NCBI GenBank assembly: GCA_016932385.1 | Contig: JAFGCY010000056.1 | Coordinates: forward strand, 1 to 37,061 | Origin: a bacterium | Lineage (GTDB): Bacteria; 4484-113; JAFGCY01 | Direction: 5' to 3' | Length of the DNA stretch: 37,061 bases | In this document: in pieces, positions 25,736-32,797 of the stretch | Layout of the letters: each line of letters starts with the position of its first letter | How positions within the stretch are numbered: the stretch's first letter is position 1 | Position numbers and translations under genes: made by a program | Notes under the pieces: model-generated | The model's input: the letters and a program-made list of their open reading frames with translations, nothing else | Database searches by the model: none | What the model was told of the DNA's origin: nothing

Positions 25736-27592
25736 GTGGAACGTGGCGGTTATTTCCTGCGCTTCGAGCTGTTCCGGCGAATGTCGGCGCTATTGGCGCG
25801 CATCAACCTGCGCGTCACCGATGCGTTCTACCTCAACCTGCTGGCCGTGGTTATCGGCCTGCTGGCCGGCTTGTTCGTCTACCTGTTCAAGGGGGCCGTC
25901 AACTGGGGCAGCGAGCTGATCCGCGGCGACGGCGGCTACAACCACCTGTTCGCCTGGCTGGATCTCCAGCTGCGCGGCGATAGCGCCCTGGGCCAGTCCG
26001 CGCTGTTCCACGACCACCGCTGGCTGGTCTACCTGATGCCGCCACTCGGCGGCCTGCTGGTCGGCCTGATCTTCCGCAAGTGGGGCCGCCACCGGCAGTT
26101 CCGCGGCGTCTCGGCGGTGATCGAGTCCGTCGCGCGGCGCGGCGGCCGGCTGACCCTGCGCAAGGGCGCGCTGGAGCTGCTCAATAGCGGCATCAGCATC
26201 GCCAGCGGGCTCAGCGTCGGCATGGAAGGCCCGATCGTCGTCGCCGGCGGCACGATCGGCTCGAACATCGCCCAGGCTTTCAAGCTCAGCCCGGCGCGTA
26301 CGCGCGTGCTGCTGGCCAGCGGCGCCGCGGCGGGCATCAGCGCCGTCTTCAACGCCCCGATCGCCGGCTTTTTCTTCGCCCTGGAGCTGATCCTCGGCGA
26401 TTTCCGCAAAAAAGCCGTGGCCCCGATCGTGCTGGCCAGCGTCAGTGCCAACGTGACGCTCAAAGCGCTGACCGGCGGCGAACCGGTGTTCGAGCTGCCG
26501 ACGTATGCGCTAAGCCATTGGGCCGAAAGTTTCAACTTCATCCCGCTGGGGCTGCTCTGCGGCCTGGTGGCCTACGCCTTCGCCCAGACCCTGCAGTACT
26601 GCGACTACCTGTTCCCGCGCTGGCGGATCTATCCGCCGCTCAAGCCGATGATCGGCGGCATCGTCGTTTCGGCGATCGCCCTGCTCTTCCCCGAGATTCT
26701 CGGCAGCGGCCACCGCACCGTCGAGGTGCTGATCAACGGCCACCTGCCGGTCACCGCGCTGGCCTGGCACATCTCGATCCTCTACCTGTTGTGCCTGTGC
26801 TTCGCCAAGCTGATCGCCACCGCGGTCACGCTGGGCAGCGGCGCGGCCGGTGGCAAGTTCGCCCCGTCCCTGTTCATGGGCGCTACGATCGGCGGCGTGT
26901 TTGGCTTCATCGCCGAGGGCCTGCATCCCTCGCTGGACGCCGCGGCTTATTCGCTGGTCGCGATGGCGACGATCTTCGGCTCGATCGCCCAGGCCCCGCT
27001 GACCGTGATCCTGCTCGTCTTCGAGATGACCGGCAACTACACGCTGATCGTGCCGATGATGGCGGCGGGGGTGGTCAGCCAGGTCGTGTTCTATTCGCTG
27101 CGCAAGGAAGGGGTGTTCACGCACAAGCTGGCGCGGCTCGGTATCAAGTTCGGCCGCGGCAAGGACCTAAGCATCCTGGAGGCGATTCCGGTCAGCCAGG
27201 TGATGCACAAGGGCGTGGAGACGATCAGCGCGCACGATTCGCTGGAATCGATCCGCCAGCGCTTCGAGCAGACCGAGCACCACGGCTTTCCCGTCGTTGA
27301 CGAGCAGGGCGCGCTCTGCGGCATTATCACCACCTCAGACCTGATCCGCCACCGCTCCGCGCCGGACCAAGCCACGGCCAGCGTTGTCTGCACCTCGAGC
27401 GTTTACTCGCTCCAGGAAACCGACGACTGCCACAAAGCGATCGCCCTCTTGGAGGACTACCACATCGGCCGCGTGCCCGTGGTGGACGCCGCCGGCAAAC
27501 CCGTCGGCATCCTGACGCGGACCGATATCGTCGGCGCTTACAAACTGGCCCTGCAGATCAAGCAACAGGAGCTGTATGAAGCCGGCGAGTAA
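25736..27592 (+). CDS. ClC-family chloride channel or transporter with two CBS domains
   Basis: Membrane protein of the ClC family: anion channel or Cl-/H+ exchanger, gated through cytoplasmic CBS domains. 618 residues. Residues 1-450 carry the membrane core: GVSAVIES in place of the GSGIP-type loop, GLSVGMEGPIV at about 158-168 with the gating Glu, NAPIAGFFFALE, and GGKFAPSLFMGA at about 371. A CBS pair fills 485-608 (VMHKGVETISAHDSLESI to VGILTRTD). At the position of the proton-pathway Glu of E. coli ClcA (IIEEM), this protein reads ALELI by eye, so the second Glu appears to be Leu. That would favour a channel or a proton-uncoupled transporter. GTG start chosen from the -10 position; ATG 25781 is possible. 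Confidence 0.9.
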   Translation: MERGGYFLRFELFRRMSALLARINLRVTDAFYLNLLAVVIGLLAGLFVYLFKGAVNWGSELIRGDGGYNHLFAWLDLQLRGDSALGQSALFHDHRWLVYLMPPLGGLLVGLIFRKWGRHRQFRGVSAVIESVARRGGRLTLRKGALELLNSGISIASGLSVGMEGPIVVAGGTIGSNIAQAFKLSPARTRVLLASGAAAGISAVFNAPIAGFFFALELILGDFRKKAVAPIVLASVSANVTLKALTGGEPVFELPTYALSHWAESFNFIPLGLLCGLVAYAFAQTLQYCDYLFPRWRIYPPLKPMIGGIVVSAIALLFPEILGSGHRTVEVLINGHLPVTALAWHISILYLLCLCFAKLIATAVTLGSGAAGGKFAPSLFMGATIGGVFGFIAEGLHPSLDAAAYSLVAMATIFGSIAQAPLTVILLVFEMTGNYTLIVPMMAAGVVSQVVFYSLRKEGVFTHKLARLGIKFGRGKDLSILEAIPVSQVMHKGVETISAHDSLESIRQRFEQTEHHGFPVVDEQGALCGIITTSDLIRHRSAPDQATASVVCTSSVYSLQETDDCHKAIALLEDYHIGRVPVVDAAGKPVGILTRTDIVGAYKLALQIKQQELYEAGE

Positions 27593-27627
27593 CCGCGCGG
27601 CCACTACCCCAAACAGCCTGTCCATGG

Positions 27628-27633
27628 TAGATT
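27628..27633 (+). promoter_or_regulatory. Possible start-proximal -10 of the 27640 gene
   Basis: TAGATT ends 6 nt before the ATG at 27640, in the 47-bp gap after the ClC gene. No Shine-Dalgarno sequence is seen. Match to consensus is moderate. Confidence 0.35.
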
Positions 27634-27639
27634 ATTGGC

Positions 27640-28308
27640 ATGGCAACCGCGCAGAATGACCTATATAAGGTGCTGGCCCAGGGCAATTCGCTGATGGACG
27701 AGGTCCTCGATCTCAGCCACAAGCTGGTGGTCGACGTCAAGGCTGAGCACTACTGGACGGTCTATTCCCTGGAAACCCTCGCTCAGTTGAAGAACATCAC
27801 CCGCAACCTGGCCCGCATGCTGGAAGACACCAAGGATGCCTGGGGCAAGCCGGCGGAATTCCTGCTGACGCCTGACGGCATCAAGCTCTGGCGGACCGCC
27901 GTGGGCCTGCAGCGCGCGCTGCCCAAGGTCCGGGCGAAATATATCGAGCAGTTGGCGCGCCGGCGCCGCCAGCGCATCATGGGCCAGGACATCGAGGATG
28001 TCGAGGAACTGGACCCGGAAGTGCTGGCCGAGGAAGAAAAGAAATACCGCCACGACCTGGCCGAACTGCGCAAGGCGATCGAAGCGCTGAGAATCCTGAT
28101 GGAGCGCCTGCCCGATGGCATGGTCGCAGACACGGAGGCGATGGCCCGGATCCTGGCCGGCGAGCAGGTCAAGCGGGAAGAGGCTGAAGCCACCGAGCCG
28201 GCGGCGGAACCGGGCGCCGCGGAAGCCGAAACGGCCGCCGGTCAGTCCTTACCCACCGCACCGGAGGCACCCAAGCCCGTCGAACGGGATGAAATCTCGC
28301 CGGTCTGA
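27640..28308 (+). CDS. Unrecognised cytoplasmic helical protein (222 aa)
   Basis: I do not recognise the family. No signal peptide or membrane segment. Residues 1-105 look alpha-helical with a conserved-looking core (DEVLDLSHKLVVDV, LAQLKNITRNLARMLEDTK). Residues 105-165 are strongly charged and heptad-like (basic ARRRRQR, then acidic EDVEELDPEVLAEEEKK), suggesting a coiled coil. The last 50 residues are a disordered Ala/Glu/Pro-rich tail. Codon usage matches the neighbours, so it is probably a real chromosomal gene. Its last 67 bp overlap the end of the converging gene on the other strand. Confidence 0.7.
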   Translation: MATAQNDLYKVLAQGNSLMDEVLDLSHKLVVDVKAEHYWTVYSLETLAQLKNITRNLARMLEDTKDAWGKPAEFLLTPDGIKLWRTAVGLQRALPKVRAKYIEQLARRRRQRIMGQDIEDVEELDPEVLAEEEKKYRHDLAELRKAIEALRILMERLPDGMVADTEAMARILAGEQVKREEAEATEPAAEPGAAEAETAAGQSLPTAPEAPKPVERDEISPV

Positions 28309-28781
28309 AGCACGGTCTCGCGCAGCCGCTGAATTCGTACCAGGTAATCCGCCTGCGCGCCGTCACGCAGCCCGCAGATGATCTCCAGATAAATCGATAA
28401 CACCTCGCCGAAATAGCGGTAGGCTTGCGGGCTTTCCAACTGCCGGCCGCCGCGCAACTCGTCGGTCAGGAAGCCGTAGTAGCCGGGCTCATGCCAACCC
28501 GGCGCATTCAGCTGCGCCTCCAGCCGCCGCACCTCGCGCCACAGCTCGGCGATGACGGCCGGCGCCGCGGCGGCCAGGTCGTTGGCCAGCAGGCAGCTGA
28601 CGCCCCGCGCCAGCTGATCGATCCGCGCCGCGCTGGCCTGGACCGGCGCGGGCCAGTCCGCGCTGATTTCGGCCGGGTCGCTGAACAGGCTCAGCCGGTA
28701 CGGCCCCTGCGGCCCGATCCGCAGGTAGAGGTCGTAGAGATCCTGCACCGCGCCGACTAAGACATATAAATCCTGATTCAC
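28242..28781 (-). CDS. Unrecognised helical protein (179 aa), converging overlap
   Basis: No family recognised. Predicted soluble and mainly helical: leader segment DLYVLVGAVQDLYDLYLR, a long Ala/Leu-rich central region, and RYFGEVLSIYLEIICGLRDG near the C-terminus. The GTG at 28781 is preceded by TATTAT at 7 nt and no ribosome site, matching the leaderless pattern of neighbours. Its last 22 codons overlap the tail of the gene at 27640 in antisense. The overlap covers only a low-complexity end of each protein, so both may be real. Divergent from the gene at 28862. Confidence 0.6.
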   Translation of the reverse strand: MNQDLYVLVGAVQDLYDLYLRIGPQGPYRLSLFSDPAEISADWPAPVQASAARIDQLARGVSCLLANDLAAAAPAVIAELWREVRRLEAQLNAPGWHEPGYYGFLTDELRGGRQLESPQAYRYFGEVLSIYLEIICGLRDGAQADYLVRIQRLRETVLQTGEISSRSTGLGASGAVGKD

Positions 28782-28788
28782 TATGCAG

Positions 28789-28794
28789 ATAATA
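28789..28794 (-). promoter_or_regulatory. Start-proximal -10 of the 28781 gene
   Basis: TATTAT ends 7 nt before GTG 28781. No ribosome site lies between. Confidence 0.4.
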
Positions 28795-28807
28795 GCGTGT
28801 GCTGCCG

Positions 28808-28813
28808 TATAAT
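28808..28813 (+). promoter_or_regulatory. -10 element of the 28862 gene
   Basis: A perfect TATAAT on the plus strand, 48 bp before ATG 28862. No clear -35 at 17 bp. It is 13 bp from the divergent -10 of the gene starting at 28781. Confidence 0.4.
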
Positions 28814-28861
28814 TTATTGTGAGACTGTGGTGTAATCCCGTAAATCGGCAAGATCGGATTC

Positions 28862-29467
28862 ATGATTCAGGATATCCAGCAATCGCTTGAGCAAACCGAG
28901 TTCACTCGGGCGAGTGAAACCGCCCAGGCCATGCTCAATGATTCTCCCGGCGATGCCGAGCGCCTGTACGCCTTGCTGGCCCTGCTGCAGATCGACGTTC
29001 ATACGGACCAGAAGCGCGACATCGAGGCCGACCTCAGCCAGCTGGAAGTGCTGCGCGCGCGCAGTTCCCAATCCGACGACTGGTCCTGGCAGTGGTACAT
29101 CCAGGCTTGGTATACGGCCCCGCTGGTGGCCGACCATCCGATCGATGCCCACTACCTTTACCACCTGTGCCAGAAGCTGCAAACCGCCGCCGAGCGCCAG
29201 CAGTGCCTGATCGACGCGATCCGCTACGGCGTCGCCTACAACGAGTACCCCTTCGTCTACCGCCTGGCCAGCGAGCATAACTCGGACATGTACTGGCTGG
29301 CTGACACCTACTACCGCGGCATGTTCGCCGCGCTGCTGGCCGCGTTCAAGCGTGAGGGCGGCGATCTGGCCCAGGAACTCGACGGCCTGCGCCGCGCCGC
29401 CGGCACGCCGTTGAGGCAGCTGGAGACGGAGCGGATCGCCGAGCAATACCGCGAGATTATCGCTTAA
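28862..29467 (+). CDS. Unrecognised TPR-like helical protein (201 aa)
   Basis: Not recognised at family level. It is helical throughout with no signal or membrane segment. The N-terminal stretch (FTRASETAQAMLNDSPGDAE, then LYALLALLQIDV) has the spacing of a degenerate tetratricopeptide repeat. The middle is rich in Trp and Tyr (WSWQWYIQAWYTAPL, YLYHLCQKL), perhaps a packed helical core. ATG 28862 is the first start in frame; the ribosome site is weak. Divergently transcribed from the 28781 gene. It is followed by the terminator of the converging lipoprotein gene. Confidence 0.6.
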   Translation: MIQDIQQSLEQTEFTRASETAQAMLNDSPGDAERLYALLALLQIDVHTDQKRDIEADLSQLEVLRARSSQSDDWSWQWYIQAWYTAPLVADHPIDAHYLYHLCQKLQTAAERQQCLIDAIRYGVAYNEYPFVYRLASEHNSDMYWLADTYYRGMFAALLAAFKREGGDLAQELDGLRRAAGTPLRQLETERIAEQYREIIA

Positions 29468-29530
29468 CGTGGCGGCTGCCCATCTAGCCGTGCCGCCTTC
29501 CCGCAAGCTGCTGTATTCCAATAGAAAAAA

Positions 29531-29552
29531 GCCTCCCGCCGGAGCGGGAGGC
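29531..29552 (-). terminator. Strong intrinsic terminator of the lipoprotein gene
   Basis: A perfect 9-bp stem, GCCTCCCGC (29531-29539) with GCGGGAGGC (29544-29552), 4-nt loop, followed on the minus strand by six Ts (29530-29525). It lies 25 bp after the stop of the lipoprotein gene. The same stem could also stop transcripts of the 28862 gene, although the plus-strand T tract is poor. Confidence 0.88.
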
Positions 29553-29577
29553 TGTAAGTCCGTAGTTCGTTTCGGCC

Positions 29578-31239
29578 TTACGGCAGGGTGCCTGTCGCCC
29601 GAATGTGAATCTCGTTGCTGTCGCCATCGCCGTCGTTGGCGAAGACGTAGCTCGGGTTGCCGGTGAAGCCCACGCTATTGGCCTGGAAGACACCCGGCGT
29701 ACCCCAGGCGGGATCCTCGATGCAGAACGGCGGATAGGCCGCCCAGTCGAGGGTACTCACATCGATGTCGGTGCCGCTGCCATCATCTTCGGTGTTGGCC
29801 ATCAGCGTGAAGTCCGCCGAGTAGTCGTCGTTGAACGTCGCCGTCCGGATGATGTACGGATCGCCGTCGACGCCCGTGCCGGTCACGCTGGCCCAATCCG
29901 TGTCCGTCGTATCCTGCATGATGTACAGGCCGGTGGTCACCACCGCGACATTGAAGTGGCGCGTGGTGTCCGAACGGTTCGGCGTGCCGTTGTACGTCGC
30001 CGTCACGAAGAACGTGCCGGTGAAGGCGTCCTCGATGTTCAGGGTGGCGTCGGCCGTCGCGATCGAGCCCGCCGCCGGGTTGGACACCGTGTAGGTCGTA
30101 TTCGCGTCGTTGGTCACGTCGCCGTCGGTCGGGTCGACCAGGCTGAAGACGTAGTCGGTGGTGATGTTCGCCTGGTACGGGCTGGCGCTGGTGCCGGCGC
30201 CGCTCGGCGGGTTGGTCAGCGTCAGCACCGGGAACTGGGTCTGGTCGCCGCCGCAGAAGTTGCTGATTACGCCTTCCGCACTGGCACCATCCGTCGGGCG
30301 CACCCAGTAGAAGTCATTGGCCACTGGCGCACCGATCGTGTACTCGAAGGACAGACGAACCTGGGAAGCCGTGCCGATCGCGTCGTCGCCGATCGTCACC
30401 GTGTCGATCAGGGTCGCGCCGCCGTTGCCGTCAACGTTGTAGTCACTGAAGTTCTGGCTGCCGTAAATCCGGAAACCGCCGAAGATGTTGAACAGATAGT
30501 TCTGGCCGATTGGTGTGATGTCGGCTACCTCAATCTGACCGTTGCTGTTTCCGTCGATCACCGACAGCGCCGTGTTGAAGTCAAACTGGTTCGGCGTTAC
30601 ATCCTCGCCGAAATTGACGCCAATCGGGGTCAGGTCGGCCACGCCGACCTCGCCGTCCTGGTTGTAGTCACCGATGTTGACATAGTGCCAGGTCAGCGTA
30701 TCCGTGCCGTCGAACGCCAAGTCCCCCACGGCGGAGGCGGGCTTGTTCGGCGGCGTGCTGACGATATGGCCTTCCGAAAAGGCTTCCTTGCGGAAGGAGA
30801 CCGTCGCCAGCGTCACATCGCCGTTGGCGCCCGTCCGCCAGTCCGGGTTGGTCACGATCTGACCATAGGCAACTTCACCCGGATTCCGGAAGATCTGCAC
30901 CTTGAGCATGTCGCTCGTGTCGCCCATTGCATCCGATGGCTGCACGACTTCGGGCCGGTAGGTCTCCGCGTCGTACTCCATCTTGAAGTAAAGGGCCTTC
31001 AGGCTGTCCGCTCCCCGAGCATTGATATCAACGAGCACATGGGTGTCGTATTCACGCGTCGACAGGTAGAACTCATCGGCGCTGGCGCCATTGAAGAAGC
31101 TCTCGTCGTCAACGGTCATCGTGAACCGGGCCGTATCACGGCCGGGATCACCCAAAGAACCGATGTTCTTTGTGCTGCAGCCCAGGCAGGAAAGCACCAG
31201 AAGGACCGCGATCAAGCCTAACACTGTATTACAGCGCAT
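29578..31239 (-). CDS. Lipoprotein with cohesin-like and dockerin-like segments (553 aa)
   Basis: Predicted lipoprotein: a hydrophobic signal ends LSCLGC with the lipidated Cys at about 21. Residues about 62-160 resemble a cohesin or similar beta-sandwich (DTHVLVDINARGADSLKALY, FKMEYDAETYRPEV, GDVTLATVSFRKEAF). Two dockerin-like calcium loops follow, at about 190-213 (DYNQDGEVGVAD, then LTPIG) and 226-248 (DGNSNGQIEVAD, then ITPIG), and a third partial one near 265. The C-terminal half is Thr/Asp/Gly-rich with Ig-like strands. GAGGT lies 7 nt before ATG 31239. Function is unknown. Having both module types in one chain could allow self-assembly or intramolecular contact, which is inference. 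Confidence 0.72.
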   Translation of the reverse strand: MRCNTVLGLIAVLLVLSCLGCSTKNIGSLGDPGRDTARFTMTVDDESFFNGASADEFYLSTREYDTHVLVDINARGADSLKALYFKMEYDAETYRPEVVQPSDAMGDTSDMLKVQIFRNPGEVAYGQIVTNPDWRTGANGDVTLATVSFRKEAFSEGHIVSTPPNKPASAVGDLAFDGTDTLTWHYVNIGDYNQDGEVGVADLTPIGVNFGEDVTPNQFDFNTALSVIDGNSNGQIEVADITPIGQNYLFNIFGGFRIYGSQNFSDYNVDGNGGATLIDTVTIGDDAIGTASQVRLSFEYTIGAPVANDFYWVRPTDGASAEGVISNFCGGDQTQFPVLTLTNPPSGAGTSASPYQANITTDYVFSLVDPTDGDVTNDANTTYTVSNPAAGSIATADATLNIEDAFTGTFFVTATYNGTPNRSDTTRHFNVAVVTTGLYIMQDTTDTDWASVTGTGVDGDPYIIRTATFNDDYSADFTLMANTEDDGSGTDIDVSTLDWAAYPPFCIEDPAWGTPGVFQANSVGFTGNPSYVFANDGDGDSNEIHIRATGTLP

Positions 31240-31276
31240 ATCACTTACCTCATATTTCGTCGTTTAATTAAGTACC

Positions 31277-31305
31277 AGTATGGGTCCATCCGCTCCAGGC
31301 GTCAA
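31277..31305 (-). promoter_or_regulatory. Promoter of the lipoprotein gene
   Basis: On the minus strand TTGACG (31305-31300), a 17-bp spacer and CATACT (31282-31277). It would give a leader of about 30 nt. A second TATAAT preceded by GGGG lies further upstream (31356-31351) without a good -35. Confidence 0.55.
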
Positions 31306-31465
31306 GCGTCCCCATCAACGGATCACCCAGCTTTCAAGCAATCCTTGCAGATTATACCCCAAGACTGCCGGTCTGCTTGATCCTCCGCAAAACGATCAGA
31401 AAACGTGTCCTGAGGCTACTTACTAAGACTGCAATAAACCTAAAAGGTTTCATCCACCGGCACAC

Positions 31466-31471
31466 TATAAT
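31466..31471 (+). promoter_or_regulatory. -10 element of miaB
   Basis: A perfect TATAAT on the plus strand; its third to fifth bases are an in-frame TAA relative to miaB. It lies 2 nt before an in-frame ATT and 5 nt before an ATC, and 59 nt before the first ATG. The -35 region is weak. Confidence 0.5.
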
Positions 31472-31473
31472 TC

Positions 31474-32790
31474 ATTATCCGCGAAAAACAAAAACCTTTC
31501 ACTTATTACAGCCGGATTTTCGGCTGCCAGATGAATGTCGCCGACATGGACGACCTAGCGGCGCGGCTCGACGCGGCCGGCGGGCAACCCGTCGACGATC
31601 CCGTCCGGGCGGACCTGATCATGGTCAACACCTGCACGGTGCGCGCCAAAGCCGAGGAAAAGGCTTACAGCTTCTTCGGCGAGCTCAAGCGCTTGAGGCG
31701 TACGGACGGCACGCGGCCGCTGCTGGTCGGCATGGGCTGCGTCGTGAACAAGCAGCGCGAGGAGCTGGCCAAACGCTTTCCGCACCTGGACCTCTGGCTG
31801 GACTTCTCCGATCCCGACGGCGTGCTGGCCGCGCTGCGGCAATCCTTCGCCCCGCTGACCGCGCTGGACCTGGACGCTGAATTCACGCCGGCGTTGGATA
31901 CGGGCCTCTCGCCGCTGCGCTTCGTGACCGCGATCCGCGGCTGCAACCACGCCTGCGCGTACTGCGTGGTGCCACGGGCGCGCGGGCCGCAGCGCGACGT
32001 GCCGCTTGACCGCATCGTGGCCGAGGCTCAGCGGCTGGAACGCGCCGGCGCGCCGGACCTCGCCGTGCTGGGTCAGAACATCCTGGCCTACGGCACCACT
32101 TCCGGCGACAAGCGCCGGCGCTTCGTCGAGCTGCTGGAAACACTGCTCGGCGAAACCGGCTTCCGCTGGATCACGTACCTGACCAGCCTGCCCGGTGACC
32201 TGACCGAGGAGATCTGCGAGCGCATCGTCGCCCACCCGCGGGTTACGCCGCTGTTGCACTTACCGCTGCAATCCGGCAGCGACCGCGTGCTCGCCGACAT
32301 GCGGCGCGGCTACGACCTGGGCCACTACCGGCGGCTCGTCGCCTACGCGCGCCAGTGCCGGCCGGACCTTTACCTGACGACGGACCTCTTGGTCGGCTTC
32401 CCGACCGAAACCGAGGAGGACTACCAGGCCACCCTCAACGCGGCGGAGGAACTCGGCTTCGACGACGCCTTCATGTTCGCCTACAGCGAGCGGCCCGGCA
32501 CCCTGGCGGCGCGCAAGTACGGCGACCCCCTGCCCCGCGGAGAGAAGCTGCGCCGGCTCAACGAGCTGATCGCCCGCCAGCGCGCCTGGGGCAAGGCCCG
32601 CAACCGCCGCTATGTCGGCCAGCGCCTGGCGGTGATCGTCGAGCGCATCGACGGCGCCGCGGCCGTGGCGCGCACCGCCTTCAACAAGCCCGTACACCTG
32701 CCGGCGGCGGGGCTTAAGGTAGGCGAATACGCTTTAACCGAGATCACATCCGCGAAGGTGAGTAGCTTCGCCGGCAATGCGGTACCATAA
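31474..32790 (+). CDS. miaB: tRNA-2-methylthio-N6-dimethylallyladenosine synthase (MiaB family)
   Basis: Radical SAM methylthiotransferase that modifies i6A37 of tRNAs reading UNN codons. The N-terminal UPF0004 domain has NTCTVR and GMGC; the radical SAM loop reads CNHACAYCVVPRARG, then VLGQNILAYG, LHLPLQSGSDRVL, LLVGFPTETEEDY and YSERPGTLAA, with a TRAM-like end. The first conserved cysteine motif, FGCQMN, is in frame but covers 31519-31536, upstream of and including the first ATG at 31531. Between the in-frame stop at 31468 and that ATG there is no ATG, GTG, TTG or CTG, only ATT (31474) and ATC (31477). I therefore extend the gene to 31474. The annotated alternative at 31531 would lose a cluster ligand. 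Confidence 0.85.
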   Translation: MIREKQKPFTYYSRIFGCQMNVADMDDLAARLDAAGGQPVDDPVRADLIMVNTCTVRAKAEEKAYSFFGELKRLRRTDGTRPLLVGMGCVVNKQREELAKRFPHLDLWLDFSDPDGVLAALRQSFAPLTALDLDAEFTPALDTGLSPLRFVTAIRGCNHACAYCVVPRARGPQRDVPLDRIVAEAQRLERAGAPDLAVLGQNILAYGTTSGDKRRRFVELLETLLGETGFRWITYLTSLPGDLTEEICERIVAHPRVTPLLHLPLQSGSDRVLADMRRGYDLGHYRRLVAYARQCRPDLYLTTDLLVGFPTETEEDYQATLNAAEELGFDDAFMFAYSERPGTLAARKYGDPLPRGEKLRRLNELIARQRAWGKARNRRYVGQRLAVIVERIDGAAAVARTAFNKPVHLPAAGLKVGEYALTEITSAKVSSFAGNAVP

Positions 32791-32791
32791 T
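32786..32791 (+). promoter_or_regulatory. Start-proximal -10 of the 32798 gene
   Basis: CATAAT overlaps the miaB stop codon and ends 6 nt before ATG 32798. No ribosome site. This fits a leaderless transcript, although read-through from miaB is also possible. Confidence 0.4.
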
Positions 32792-32797
32792 TAATAC

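Noticed and set aside
28814-29521. 235-codon minus-strand frame opposite the 28862 gene
   Set aside because: Covers the plus-strand gene almost entirely, and starts over the lipoprotein terminator; composition is that of a shadow.
31377-31880. 167-codon plus-strand frame overlapping the miaB start
   Set aside because: Different frame from the conserved MiaB motifs, with an Arg-rich translation; it does not supply the missing miaB N-terminus.
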